Below are positions 1-11,789 of a DNA stretch of 64,000 nt, in pieces. The stretch comes from Monodelphis domestica (Eukaryota > Chordata > Mammalia > Didelphimorphia > Didelphidae), in assembly GCF_027887165.1 (NCBI RefSeq), contig NC_077227.1:352428207-352492206 (forward strand), in the 5' to 3' direction. The stretch's first letter is position 1. Each line of letters opens with the position of its first letter. The translations under genes were made by a program, and so were the position numbers. The notes under the pieces are model-generated. The model was not told the origin of the DNA. It searched no databases and saw only the letters and a list, made by a program, of their open reading frames with translations.

Positions 1-160
1 CGAGGAGGAGGAGACAGGGCTGCTCCCGGTTCCCCGCCTTGTCTCTCTGGAGAGACGAACCGGTTTGTCGCCCGCTGGGGTCCCGGACACCGTTCCTTCC
101 CCCGCTAGCCCACGTTCTCCACCCCCACACCCCAGCCCAGACGTCGGGGGGCTGGACAGG
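1..160. promoter_or_regulatory. CpG-dense edge, possible CpG island of an off-window gene
   Basis: About 13 CpG dinucleotides fall in the first 150 bases, with high G+C, in a window where CpG is otherwise rare. No repeat signature is visible. It could be the shore of a promoter island of the gene left of the window. In human the next gene downstream of SPARC is FAT2. Nothing here shows which gene it is. Confidence 0.4.
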
Positions 161-721
161 GGGTTAGGTAGGGCACCTGCACTGGGAAGAAGGATCCTTT
201 GAGGTTGGAGAGGGGTGGTGGGTAGCCCCGCAACTGGACGGTATTGGGATCGGGGACACAACCTGTCCCCCAACCCGAAGGACATTCACCTGCTGGGGCT
301 GCACAGATGACCTAACAGATCCCCAACTGTCCAAAATGGAAACGGCTCTAGAGGTTATCTGTTCCCCCTTTCCCGATTTTACAGATAAGGAAAATGAGGA
401 CCAGAAGTAGCCTACCCAAGGGCACACAGCCAGCAAGTAGCCCCAATTACAAATCTAATGCTCTTTCTAGTGTCCCACAAACTCAGCAACAAAGCACCCT
501 TCCCTACCTCCATTTCTGAAGGGCAGTTTAGTGCTGTGCAAGGGAAGGGGGAGTGGTGGAGAGTGGTGGTGTTAATTTAGACCCTGGGAAAAATTTGACT
601 GTGCTAGCCGAGGGGTGCTGGAAGGGCTATTTCCTCAGAGATATTGTAGAAGGGGACTTAGAGGGAGGGCAATAGTTTGAGTTCTGTCCTCATCAAAGAG
701 GAAAGAATAACAAATAGCGTT
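161..721. other. intergenic; MIR-like fragment at about 365-480
   Basis: No gene is visible. Positions 365-480 hold an antisense MIR-like core (ttacagataaggaaaatgag, then cacacagccagcaagtag). The rest is unassigned. Confidence 0.5.
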
Positions 722-945
722 CAAATAGAACTGTAAGGTTTGCAAAGGGTTTTATACATATTATCTCATTTATGTGAACAACGGCCCTATCAGGTGCTAT
801 CATTCTCCCCATTTTTACAGATGAGGAAACTGAGGCCACAATTCCACACAGAGAATAAGTGTCTGAGGCTGAATTTGAAGGCACGGGAGTTCTAGAATCC
901 AGATCCAGCACAATCCACTGCCACATGAACTGGAAGGATAGTTTC
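722..945 (-). repeat. MIR-like CORE-SINE
   Basis: The plus strand has the antisense MIR order: cccatttttacagatgagga, aactgaggc, an aagtgtctgaggc-type segment and a decayed tRNA-like end. It is diverged and therefore old. Confidence 0.7.
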
Positions 946-1019
946 ATTAGGATACAGTGAAATGTCCTAAATCCAATCAAAGAGTTCTATTGCAGAGAGG
1001 GGTAAAAAATGTGAAGGAA

Positions 1020-1300
1020 TTTCAAGAAAGTCATACGGAGAGGGAAAGGAGAGACTGACTGCTCCAGCAGTATGGGTTGAGAAGTAATCTAAACAAAACT
1101 TCAGAAGAAAATTGGAGTGAGAGATCAGAAATGGAAAAAGACTTCATAGAGGAGGGGGAACCTTAGTTAGGCCTTGAAGGCAGAAAAGAGAAGAATTACC
1201 AAAGGGAAAGAAGAATAGGAAACACATTCCAGACCTGGGAAATGGTCTATGTGAATCCAATAAGGCAAGAAGGAATTAGGGGATAACTTTTGTGCCAGTT
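1020..1300. repeat. ancient interspersed repeat fragment, family unassigned
   Basis: The order 'ccttgaaggcag ... acattccagacctgggaaa' matches a common mammalian repeat whose name I cannot fix. A second, longer copy lies at 1790-3370. Confidence 0.45.
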
Positions 1301-1319
1301 TAGATCAAGGTAAAGTATG

Positions 1320-1625
1320 TAAATCAAACAACAAGCATTCCTTGAGTACCTAGAAAGCACCAGGCACTGTGGATACAAAAGGGAAGGAATAAGCACTTAC
1401 AGTGTGCCTACTATATGCCAGATATGGGCTAATCACTTTTTATAAATACACAACAGCCTTATAAGGTAGGTACTATTATAATCCCCAATCTACAGTTGAG
1501 GAGACTAAGGCAAATAAATAGTGGTTAAGTGACTTGCCCAGGATCATATAGGTAAATAAGTGTTTGAGATGGGATTTAAACTCAGATCTTCCCGATTCCA
1601 GGCTCAGCACTATAACACCAACTAC
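1320..1625 (-). repeat. MIR-like CORE-SINE
   Basis: Antisense MIR pattern: ctactatatgccagatatgg, a degraded 'cagttgaggagactaaggc', 'taagtgacttgcccaggatc' and 'atttaaactcagatcttcc'. Confidence 0.7.
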
Positions 1626-2324
1626 CTTTCAAATACAGAGTATGAAACAATCTCACTGTGAGAGAGCTTACGGCTGTGTTTTAATAGGGGTGACAAGTAT
1701 TATATATACATATATATATATGCAGAACAAAAGCAAAAAGAATAAACACAAATGAAATGCAAATGTAAATACAAGGTAGCCTGGAAAGGAGAGCACTAGC
1801 AGTTGGTGAGATCAGGAAAGGCTTCATAAAGAAGGTCATGCTTAAACTACATCTTAAAGAAAGAGATAGATTCTGTGAGGCAGAGGTGAGGAGGGAGAGC
1901 ATTCCAGGGATGGGAAACAGCCAATGCAAAGGCACAGAGATGGGAGATGAGTGTCATGTGTGAGAAACAAAAAGGGGCCAGTTTGGCTGGATCATAGAGT
2001 ATGGGAATTAGTAGTATACAATGAGGCTAGAAATGTGTATAAATTAGGACCAAGTTGTAAAACCAAAGCAAACATTTATTAAGTGCCTAATATGTGCCAG
2101 GAATAGTGTTCAAGAGACAAGTAGAAGAATAACATTTAATCCTAGAAGTAATAAGGGGACATATGTTGAAATAAAGGTGCAAAGGGAAATTGGACATATT
2201 GTTAAGGGCCTTAAATGCCATAATGAAGTTCTATTATCCTTTGGCAATAGGAAGCCTGTGAAAGATTTTGAGCAGACAAAGGATATGATCAAAGTAGTCA
2301 GGGCATTTGGAAGATTATTCTGGG

Positions 2325-2325
2325 A

Positions 2326-2407
<82 letters not shown>

Positions 2408-2436
2408 GGATGGATGGATGGATGGATGGATGGATG

Positions 2437-2505
<69 letters not shown>
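2325..2505. repeat. (GATA)n microsatellite with a GATG core block
   Basis: About 180 bases of GATA units enclose eight or so GATG-type units (about 2405-2438). The compound structure shows a point variant that spread through the middle of the array. Confidence 0.97.
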
Positions 2506-2745
2506 GGATAGTGGATAGAGTGCTGGTTTACAGACTTAAATACTTGGCTTCAAATCCTGCATGATATACTTATTAGCTGTGACACCATAGGCAAATCATT
2601 TAATATCTCCAAACTTCAATTTTTCATCTGTAAAATGGGATTGACAACAGCAGCTAGCTCGCAAAGCTGTGAACAGTGAATATTGTGCATATGGAGTGTT
2701 TTGCAAACTTAAAATGCTTTATAAACATGAACTATTTTTATAAGA
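2505..2745 (+). repeat. MIR-like SINE
   Basis: Sense order: gtggatagagtgctggttta, ttagctgtgacaccataggc, aaatcatttaat, catctgtaaaatgggattga, ending ttgcaaacttaaaatgcttt. It abuts the GATA array. Confidence 0.7.
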
Positions 2746-2845
2746 ATGGATAGGCAGGAAATCAGATTACTTCAATCTCTCAGGTGAAGAGGGGCTGTAC
2801 TAAGGTGATAGCAGTGTGCATGGAAAAAAAGGGGACTAGATATTG

Positions 2846-3085
2846 GGACAGCTAGATAGCATAGTGCATAGACTGCCAAGCTTGGAGTCATGAAGATCTG
2901 AGTTCAAATGTGACCTCAGATACTTAATAGCTGTGTGGCTCTGGGCAAGTCACTTAACCCTGTTTGCTTCAGTTTCCTCATCTTTAAAATGAACAGGAGA
3001 AGGAATGACAAATGACTCCAGTATCTTTGCCCAGAAAACTCTGAGTGGGTTATGAAGGGTCAGACACGACTGAACAACAAAAAGA
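2846..3085 (+). repeat. type B SINE (MAR1-like, RTE-type tail)
   Basis: Near full length: gacagctagatagcatagtg head, gctctgggcaagtcacttaa, cagtttcctcatctttaaaa, ccagtatctttgcccagaaa and tail gtcagacacgactgaacaac. Confidence 0.88.
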
Positions 3086-3374
3086 GAGATTCTGTGAAGG
3101 TATAATCAGTAGGACTTGGCAACTATTTGGATGTAGAGGGTGAGGGAGAGAGAAGATCCAAAGGTAATTCTGAGGTTTCCAGCCTAGGGAGCTGGAGGTG
3201 CCAAGAATGATGATGGCATAAACAGAAGTGGAGAAGAAAGGGCAGCTTGGGGAGGAAAATGATGAATTCAGCAATTGAAGTATGTTGAGTTTGAGTTGTT
3301 AGCAGTTGTTACCATAAAGATATAAAAGCAAGTAAATGGAAATGCCAAAGTGGAGTTCAGAAGGGTCATTGGGG

Positions 3375-3530
3375 CCTTAAATGAATCTATCTTTCATATA
3401 CCTTTATTCAGCTGCTGATTACATCAGCCTTGTGAAATTCATAAGGCAGGTATTATTGTCCCTCCTTTATAGAGAAGGGAGATTCAGTAAGGTCGAGTGA
3501 CTTGCCCAAGAAGCTACAAGCATATTTGTG
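3375..3530 (-). repeat. MIR-like fragment
   Basis: 'ataaggcaggtattattgtc', 'gagtgacttgcccaagaag' in antisense MIR order, diverged. Confidence 0.55.
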
Positions 3531-6500
3531 ACCAAGCTTTGCCATCTAGAGAGGAAGGAGAGAAGCTGATGTCCAGGTGAAGTTGGGTGTTACCAAAGCC
3601 AGAAGGCTGGATGAATTTGCACAGTAGGAGACAGACTAGGGCAGGAGAGTCATAGTGGTCCCAGGCTTGGCCAAGGAATAACTTGGCTAAGAGCCAATAG
3701 GGATGCAGCCCCTCATATGCAGCAGCTAATGAAGTTGCTGCATACAGGCAATTACCTGCTCCACTGAGCCTACCTACTGAGGTCCCTGGATGATTGTCTG
3801 ATGAATGATTAACCTGCATGCCCCAAGTGTCATGGTGCAAACCCAGTGGGCCTTTGACTATTCATGTGCAGACTGGAGACAGTTTTCCTTCTGGGCTGGC
3901 CTTTGTCTGATTCTAGTATAGATCCCTGGGACTGTCTGCTCCCTTGTAGGTGTTTGTTGAATGTGGTGTAGAGATGGTTAATGGAATTAGGGTGTACTTT
4001 GTAGAATTTTAAGATATTCCAACTGGAAAAGACCTAATATGTTCCCTAGAGCTTAAGCCATAGGATAGCAAGGATTTACAGGGACTTCAGAGGTGCTACC
4101 TAAAGCAAGTATGCCTACTGCAACATCTCTGATAAGGGCATCCAAACTGCACTTCAAAACTTTCAGTGACAGAGAGCTCACTACCTCCAGGGAAAGACTA
4201 TTCTCTTATGGAAAAACTCCAATACCTAGAAAATTACTTTTAAAAAACCTGTTTCTCTGAGTCTAACATTCTAACATGTTCTAAGCTCCCTTCCAACTCT
4301 GACATTCTGTGTCGTGTTCTCATCCTGATAGTCCATATTTCTATGATATCCGCACTCCTTCTTGGCACTGAGAAAATACTGCCTGGTATTATTGCTTAAC
4401 TAACTCTTTCATATCTCAATCTTATTTCTTCAGTTGGACAGTGAACTGTCTGAAGGGCAGGAACCATGTCTTTTCTTTTGTCGCTTCATCAATGTCCAGC
4501 AGAGCTGTAAACATATTAGAAAAAGATGGGTTGACTTTCTGATGAATTTGAGTTTGTTGTCAAATCCACCATTAAACATATGAAAGGAAAAATGTTAACA
4601 CGGAGCTGAATCCTACTTGAGGGAAGAACCAGGAGGGGAACAAAGGGATGCTTAGGAGCAAAGGGGATTCCCCAGCCCAAAGGGTGATCCAGGACAAAGA
4701 GAGCTCCTCCAACCTAGAACAGGGCTTCAAACCTGTAAGAAAGAACTGGAAGGAAACACTGTAGTTCTAAGTGTAATTTTAGGTGAATGGGCTAGTGGCT
4801 ATTTGCAAGGAAGCTTTAGAAGTGGGCATCCCTAGGAAGACCCACAATGCCCCAAGGGACAAATTCCCTGGAGGTGCAAGGCTGGGAAGACTTTAGGCTG
4901 GCTGCTAGAGAAATGGTATGCCTTTAAGGGAGATGAAGTAATCAAGGCTTGAGGCCATTTGGCTTAACCAAAGCGGGGTGAGCAGAAGGTGGGCAGCAGG
5001 GGCCAGGGAAGGGGGATGTCAGCACTCAGGCTAACAGAAGGCCCCGGGGGGAGGCCAGGAATGTAATCAACCACTCAGCAGACCTGCTGGCTGTGGGCAT
5101 CTGGGCACCTTCCATCCTTCCATCTCATCCGGACCCCCAACTGGCATATCTGACAGGACAGGCTGTCATGTGCCAGAAGGAGCAAGGCTGGGCCCAGGAA
5201 CCCAGTATCCGCTGGCTTGATTCTCTAATGAGCTCACTTTTGACCAATCCAATGGCTCCATTTCCCAGTCTCCCGCAGACCAACTCTTTCCAACTCCAAG
5301 CATGTCTTTTTGCCCCAAAGAAGGTGGGCTGCTTCTGAAACAGCAGTTTGGTGACCACCAAGCAGGTATCAAGTGGCTGAGACAGATCCTAGAAAGGAAA
5401 GCTATAGTAACCACCATAGCCATGGCTGCTATGGCTATAGCAGAGATTGGCTAAGGATTTGGGACTCTTCTTTATTGGCTTCAATTTCAGGGAAAGGAGT
5501 TTCATCTACCCACAGGCCACTCTGCTACAGTGGTGAGCATGTGGGAGGAAACCAGATATATCCAGGTCAGTGGTAACAGGTACACAGTGTACATCCAGGG
5601 TCTCAATTGGTTCCAGTGAGGGCAATGACAGATTCAGATCTTGTAGTGCCCTAAGGCAAGACTTTGGGAACCTTTCCTCTCAGCAAGTAGTATTTGTTCT
5701 GTACTGTCCTATTGTAAAATACTTGTTTTTAAATATAACAACTTTTTCAAAAATTGAAAACAAATTCTCAAAGGTTCTTCCAGTATTAACCATTCATATT
5801 TTAGTTTCTAAGGTCCCTTCTAGACCTGGCCTTGTTTTATCCCTATCTTTCTGTATTCCAGAGCCTCCTCTCAACCTGACATTGTTTTATCTTTCAGGCT
5901 CTCTTGCAATTTTAACATTCTATAACCCTTGTCTTAAAATCCCTTCTTGTTTTGCTTCTATAGCTTAATAAGAGCATCATTTCCCCCAACTACTTACATC
6001 TTAACTGAGCAAAAACATCTTAATTCATAGGAATAAATATCCAGTGATAGAATTAGGGGCAATATACTTTCCCAAGGATCTTGTGGTCATTTTGCTCTTC
6101 GCTAAAATGTTCCAGTTCTCTCTTTGTGCTGGATTTAGGACCCATTCCTAGAAAACCCTTCTCTTAGGCTGAACATCCAGCCAAAGGTGTTTCCTATGGG
6201 AAAACCTAGACCATCTACCTTCTGACATAGGGAGTTCCCTATCGCTGAAAGTGAAGATTAGATGACCACTTGTCGGGGTGTGATAGAGAACATTCTTGTT
6301 CATGGATGAGTTGCCTAGATAACCACTGAAATTCACTTTCAGCTTTAAGATTTTGTGATTATGTGAATTTAACTCCTGTCCTGGTCAGTCATTAGAATAC
6401 CCTCCTGGCAGCCTGGCCTGTGCGTTCACTTTCCTAGGATTCATTTTCCTGGCCAAAGTGCTCCCCTGAAAATTGGATGGCCCCCTTCTACTCCCTGCCC

Positions 6501-7315
6501 CTATAATTAATTATCAGGGCCACTCCTTAACTCAGTCCCAGCAAGTAGCTGGCTAGCCTGATGTCATTCAGGGGAGAACTGACTCACTAACTAGCTTCCT
6601 TGATTCCTTGGAAGGTGAGTTCCCTCAGGCCCAACACGGAGCTTGGTTGATCTAACTGGTGAGGTAGCCCTTGAATTTAAGCAACTCCAATCTTAATACA
6701 TTTAAACAAGAGCTCTTAGGGATACTGACTCTGTGTTCATTGAAAAAGAAGGTAAAGGCCTCAGATATTTCCTAGCTATGTGACCCTGCGCAAGTCACTT
6801 AATAACCTCAGTTTCCTAGCTCCTACCATTCTTCTAACTTGGAACTGATATAGAGGACTAGGAGTGTGGGAGCTTTCTTAAAGAAATGGACACAGAGTAA
6901 TAGGAAAATATGTTAATTTTCTTTTTGTTCTTTTCTCCTCCTCCCTCTCTACACCTCATTGGTGAAAATCAAGTTATTGGATCAAATTGGATCTTGCTCT
7001 GACACTATATGGAGTGATGATTCTACTGCACATACCCAATCCCATATTAGAAGCTTGGAGGAAACAAGAGAAGATGAGGCTCCTGTCAAAAAGAAGCTCA
7101 CTGGCTGGTAGGAAATGAAAACTTACGAATCTCGTACAATTAGAGAGCCAGGCATGGTGAGATTAAAGTTGAAATTGGATAATACAAAGTAAGCACTATA
7201 GGAATTAGAGGAGAGAGATTAGTGTGGGCTGGTCTAGAGAAAGTGCTGACCATAGGCTATATGGAGGGGAGAGAGGTTTTAGAATGTAGACTACTATAAC
7301 ACAGAACACAGAATG
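3531..7315. other. intergenic, no gene seen; CR1/L3-like fragment at about 4090-4315
   Basis: 3.8 kb with little recent repeat. Positions 4090-4315 carry a CR1/L3 3'-end pattern (gagctcactacctccaggga, then ccttccaactctgacattct). Positions 6060-6340 may be another decayed CR1/L3 piece, and 6765-6830 a short MIR scrap. The stretch 4600-5560 is richer in G+C with no repeat I recognise. Short open frames (up to 132 codons at 5570-5968) show no domain and no typical codon use. Confidence 0.5.
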
Positions 7316-7319
7316 TTAA

Positions 7320-7480
7320 AGAAAGAAGGGATGTTAGAGACTATATAATCCAACCAAATTTCATTTTACAGAAAAGGAAACTGAGGCCAGAGAGATACAG
7401 TGACTTGGCCAAGATCACATAATGTATCCATGACAGAACCAGAACTAGAATCAGGGACTCATCTCCAAATTCTCTCTGTG
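7320..7480 (-). repeat. MIR-like fragment
   Basis: 'cattttacagaaaaggaaac', 'tgaggccagagagatacagt', 'gacttggccaagatcacata', antisense MIR core. Confidence 0.6.
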
Positions 7481-8329
7481 TCCAAAGGCAGGGAGATGCT
7501 AGAATTTACCCCTTGCATCATGAGACTCTTTCTAGATCTAGAATTCTATTTTTTCTTGCACTCCTTGCACACAGTAGGTACTTAGTAAGCATTTATTTAA
7601 TTGAATTAGATGGAAAATTCCTGAGCAAGTCTTCCAAATTGCCTGGGGATTTCAGGCTAAGCTGTCTGGCTTATATAAGGCTGGTTAAGAGATTCTTTCA
7701 GAATTAGGGGATCATTTACATCTAATAAGATTCTCACTCTTCTGTGGAGTTGGCTCCAGACTCAAGTGATAGCAGCTCTGTTACTGACACCTAGCCAGAG
7801 GTAGCAAATCTTGGAGGAGTCCCAGGGCTAATAATTTCCTACAGAAAAAAACGGGGTGCTTTGGAGAGATTGTTTTCTCCACCTCCCTGGAAGCAATTCC
7901 ATTTCTTTCAAGCCAACTGTAAAAAGTTTCTGGGCCTCTATCCTGTTGTGCTGTGGAACAGAACCCTTCCCTTGAAACTATGGACTAGCTGGACCAGGAA
8001 AGAAACACATAAAATCAGATTATCAGAATAAGAAGGATCTTCAAGGACACAACCTCTATCCAAGCAAAAATCACCTTCATGAATTCCCCAATAAATGGTT
8101 ATCCTGTCTCTACTGGAGGACTTCCAATGATGGGAAAATTCAAGGAAGCCCATCCCAAATTTGATGGACTTTGTTGAGAAATTCTTCTTCCTGTTGAGCT
8201 GAAATCAACCACCATGCTACTTCCATTCTAACCATTTGGCATCTCAGGGCAAATAGGGTAATATGATACAAGCCATGATGATAATGACTTACCATAAGTC
8301 CTCCTCTAATAATAAGAATAGTTAACATA
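7481..8329. other. intergenic; L2 and CR1/L3 scraps, no gene
   Basis: 7555-7610 resembles an L2 3' tip (cacacagtaggtacttagta, then agcatttattt). 8025-8160 resembles CR1/L3 (gttatcctgtctctactgga, gacttccaatgatggg). Nothing else is identified. Confidence 0.45.
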
Positions 8330-8562
8330 TACATAATACTTTAGGGTTCACAAAGCAACTTATATAGATCACTGCAGATGACCTGCTGAGATATCATACC
8401 ATTATTATTCCCATTTTATAGATGAGTAAACTTGGGCAAAAAGAGGTTACATGCCTTGCCCAGGGACTCACAACTAATAAGTATCTGAGGAAGAATTTGA
8501 ACTTGGGTCTTTCTGACTCTCAAGTCCTTTACTCTATACACTTGTGATACCTAGCTGCCTCC
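8330..8562 (-). repeat. MIR-like SINE
   Basis: Antisense order: ttcacaaagcaacttatata, attcccattttatagatgag, ttgcccagggactcacaact, gtgatacctagctgcct. Confidence 0.75.
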
Positions 8563-8742
8563 AGTGTCACCTATGATGGCCCTCTATGGTAGAGTGGTAA
8601 CTCGGGGTTCTCAAAGCTTGTCCCAGTGGAGCCCTAGTAAGATCGAAACTTCAACCAGTTGTCTTTCTGCATTGAGAGAATGCATTATTGAGAGAAAGGC
8701 TTATAGAAGGCTGACCACACAGGTGATGAATTACTTTCCTTA

Positions 8743-8948
8743 CTGGGGCAGCCAGGTAGCTCAGTAGATAAGAGCACCAGGCCTGGAGTCAGGAGGAACT
8801 AGGTTTAAATCTGGCCTCAGCCACTTCCTAGCTGTATGACCCTGGGCAAGTCATTTAAGCCCAATTGCCTAGCCCTTGCCACTCTTCTCAGAATCGATAC
8901 TTAGTATTGATTCTAAGACAGAAGGTAGGGTTGTTTTGGGTTTTTTTA
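8743..8948 (+). repeat. type A SINE (SINE1-like)
   Basis: Head ggggcagccaggtagctcag, B-box-like region, gaccctgggcaagtcattta, attgcctagcccttgccact, and tail tgattctaagacagaaggta followed by a T-rich end. Confidence 0.88.
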
Positions 8949-9154
8949 AGGTAGTTTACTAAAGAATAGAGGGCAGATCCAGTGATGAGTAGAGCCCTCA
9001 CACAGATGAACCACACAAATCTTTCTAATTATTTAAGTGATGATAACGATAATCCCTATGAAGAAGTTCCCTTTATGAACTTGAGAAGTGAAATTGGTGC
9101 CAGGTATTGCTTGTCCTAATTTTGGTCTTGAACAACTGTCTGTTAAAACATTTT

Positions 9155-9335
9155 TGGTGGAAAAAGCGCAGGCCTTGGAGCCAGAGGATTTGGATTTAAA
9201 CCATGGCTCTGCTATTTGTTACTTGTGTGACCTTGGGCATGTCCTTTTTGGATCTTATTTCCCCTCATCTGTAAAATTAAGATTATTGGACTAGATGATC
9301 TCCAGGGTCCCCTTAGACTCTAGATCCTATGAATT
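9155..9335 (+). repeat. MIR-like SINE
   Basis: 'gcaggccttggagccagagg', 'gtgaccttgggcatg', 'catctgtaaaattaagatta', 'ttggactagatgatctccag', typical of MIR-related elements. Confidence 0.7.
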
Positions 9336-9639
9336 AAGACTAGTTGACACTTTGATTAGGGATCACAGGAGTGTACAGTCAAGTGTACCAGGGTCTCAGC
9401 AAATATAATGGTGGTTTCGTGATTGTTTAGGGGGTGCGGTGCTGATTATAAGCCTACAAATGAACAAATAAACTGAGGGAATTGGGAGCTGAGCCAAACC
9501 ACGGTGGGTGGTAAGAAATCCAAGACTGAGAATGTTCTCAGGGGAAGCAAGAAGAACAAGGTCATTTTTCAGACTTGCCTTAGGGGATCATTGTCCCTAA
9601 TTTCCTCCCTAATATAATCTCTAAATATCTGAAACCTCA

Positions 9640-9975
9640 GGCTCAGTGTGTCCAAAATGGCTCCTTTCTGGTATGAATTGAATCACATCGCACTGCCCAC
9701 AGTAACTATTCCAAATCTTCTCATTGCTCCTAAAGCCTACCATAACAACAGTCCTTCCCCAATCTCTCAAAAGAGGACTTTGTCTCATATTTACAGAGGG
9801 AGAAAGAGGTCATTTACCAAGGTCATTTATCCTTCTCCCCTACTTTACATCAAAATTCTCTGACATCTTCCTCCACTTTCTCCTACTTTAGCCTCTCACA
9901 GTCCTTCTCCCTTGACAAAGCAAACCCATCTGGTCTCTTCCAGCATATTGCCCTCAAAATTCTCCCTCCACTTTC
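9640..9975 (+). repeat. L2/CR1-clade LINE relic
   Basis: Pyrimidine-rich text with L2/L3 phrases (ctcctactttagcctctcac, catctggtctcttccagcat). It continues beyond the SINE that follows, to about 10840. No intact reading frame remains. Confidence 0.45.
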
Positions 9976-9979
9976 TAGT

Positions 9980-10215
9980 CTTTTTGTTGTTCAGTAGTTT
10001 CTCAGTCATGTCTCACACGTTGAGACTCCGTTTGGTGTTTTCTTGGCGAAAATACTAGAATTTGCCATATCTTTCTCGAGATCACTTTGCCGATGAGGAA
10101 ATTGAGGCAAACTAGGTTAAGTAACTTTCCCAGATAAGTTTCTGGGGCCAAATTTGAATACATGAAGATGAGTCTTCTTGATTCTAAGTCCAGTGCCATA
10201 TAGCTGAACCTCTTT
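9980..10215 (-). repeat. type B SINE
   Basis: Antisense: gttgttcagtagtttctcag, ggtgttttcttggcgaaaat, gatgaggaaattgaggcaaa, ctaagtccagtgccatatag. It splits the L2/CR1-clade relic. Confidence 0.85.
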
Positions 10216-10224
10216 AAATTTTAT

Positions 10225-10840
10225 CTCTCCCTGTCTACTGACTCATTCTCTGCTCTCTACAAATTTGCTCAAGTATCTTCTGTCTTTAAAAACCCTCACT
10301 ACATCACTACATTCTTTTAAGGTATTGCTCTGTATTTCTCCTTCCTTTCACAGTTAAACTTCTAGGGAAAACTATCTATTCTCCTTACCTCCACTCTTCT
10401 CCCCTCTATTCTCAAGCCCTTTCAACCTCATCCCTCAAATGAAACAATTCTCTCCAAAACCACCAGTGATCTCTTAATTGCCATATCCCATTTCACTGTA
10501 GTCTTCATTCTTCTTGACCTATCGGTGATTTTTGATATTGTTGGCCAAGTCTCCCTCCTAGATACTACTTCCTTTTTCCACTTCTCCTTCTCAGTTCTCC
10601 TATATGTCTGACCATTCCTTATCAGTCTCTTTTGCTTTATAATCAGCTATATCCTACTTTCTAATCGAATTTTTATCCTAAAGCTTTATCCTAAGCCTTA
10701 TTTTCTTTCTTGGATACCTTATCAGTCAGTTACTTAATTATCAATCTTTCTACAGATGACTCCCAATCCTATCTATGCACCCCACTAGCCTCTCCCCTGA
10801 GCTTCTCTCATATTATCTCTCTGTTAAACACTTTAAACTG
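10225..10840 (+). repeat. L2/CR1-clade LINE relic, continued
   Basis: Phrases such as accaccagtgatctcttaat, cattcttcttgacctatcgg and cagatgactcccaatcctat follow the order of an L2/L3 reverse-transcriptase region. Heavily mutated. Confidence 0.5.
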
Positions 10841-10844
10841 TTGT

Positions 10845-11205
10845 TTGTCCTTCATTTCAAAGAGGTCCTATGACATTCTGGAGTGAGGTCTTGATTCAAG
10901 CTTCAAGTCCAATGGCAGGACAAAAGTCAAGATAGCTGGCAACAGCTTAGGATGAAGTGGATAACCTTGGCATCTTCCATGTCTGACTAAGCTCTAAGCT
11001 CTCCACAGTATTTGCTTCAGCAACCTTTATGGCTATTGGAACAATTTGTTCTCATCCACACGTTCTGATGAGGGAAGTCTTCACATGCTTGGGGTAGACA
11101 TCTGCCTAACTCATCAATGGGTTTGAGGCCAGTCAATTACCCTCAATCTGATTTAACCTGCCTACCCAGACAGCTTTACTGGGGTAAATTGGTTGTCCTA
11201 TATGT
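10845..11205 (-). repeat. RTE-type LINE 3'-end repeat, copy 1
   Basis: It begins tgtttgtccttcatttcaaa, the complement of a gaaggacaaaca tail, and includes tctgactaagctctaagctc and 'tgcttggggtagacatctgc'. The same unit occurs at 18665-19000 and 45920-46350. The tail style suggests RTE, but the family name is inference. Confidence 0.6.
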
Positions 11206-11327
11206 ATCTATAATTTAATATATTTAAAACATAAATTTCATTTCTCCAAGACTTGGTCCTTTTCTGAACCATCTAGAGCTACTATCATCTTTCCAGTTTC
11301 CCATATTCTCAACCTCAGAGGCATTTT

Positions 11328-11740
11328 TTAAACCCTCATCTTCTGTCTTAGAAGTACTGGTTCCCAGGGCAGCTGGGTAGCTCAGTGGATTGAGAATCAG
11401 GCCTAGAGACGGGAGGTCGTAGGTTCAAACCTGGCCTCAGCCACTTCCCAGCTGTGTGTCTCTGGGCAAGTCACTTGACCCCCATTGCCTAGCCCTTACC
11501 ACTCTTCTGCCTTGGAGCCAATACACAGTATTGACTCCAAAATGGAAGGTAAGGGTTTAAAAAAAAAAAAGAAGTACTGGTTCCAAGGCAGAAGATTGAT
11601 GAGGGCTAGACAATGGGAGTTAAGTGACTTGCCCAGGACCCCACAGCTAGGAAAGATTTGAGGAAAGATTTGAATCCAGGACCTCTTGTCTCCAGGCCTA
11701 CCTTTTTATCCACTGCGCTACCTAGCTGTCCCTGTTCAGA
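11328..11740 (-). repeat. type A SINE, antisense, host of the insertion at 11365-11570
   Basis: The two halves (11328-11364 and 11571-11740) read aaccctcatcttctgtctta, then ttccaaggcagaag, 'taagtgacttgcccaggacc' and 'gcgctacctagctgtccct'. Confidence 0.85.
11365..11570 (+). repeat. type A SINE with perfect 14-bp target duplication
   Basis: Full-length type A from cagggcagctgggtagctca to an A-run tail. The target duplication gaagtactggttcc is at 11351-11364 and 11571-11584, identical. It inserted into an older antisense type A SINE. Confidence 0.95.
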
Positions 11741-11789
11741 GTCATTCTTGATTCCTGACTCTCCCTCATATCCAATTAGGAAAATGAAT

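Larger units (their letters stand above)
1790..3370. repeat. ancient interspersed repeat, split by younger insertions
   Basis: Pieces in order are 'agagcattccagggatggga', 'ccagtttggctggatcatag', 'gttaagggccttaaatgcc', 'ttttgagcagacaaaggata' and, after the breaks, 'taggacttggcaactatttg' and 'ttgggg aggaaaatgatga'. The same order occurs in a repeat found widely in mammals, whose family I cannot name with confidence. A GATA microsatellite, a MIR-like SINE and a type B SINE interrupt it. Confidence 0.5.

Noticed and set aside
5570-5968. 132-codon plus-strand frame
   Set aside because: Low-complexity, no conserved motif, no promoter or splice context.
8743-8830. tRNA-like A and B box sequences in SINE heads here and elsewhere
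   Set aside because: They are SINE heads with tails and, where checked, target duplications. None folds as a complete tRNA by eye.
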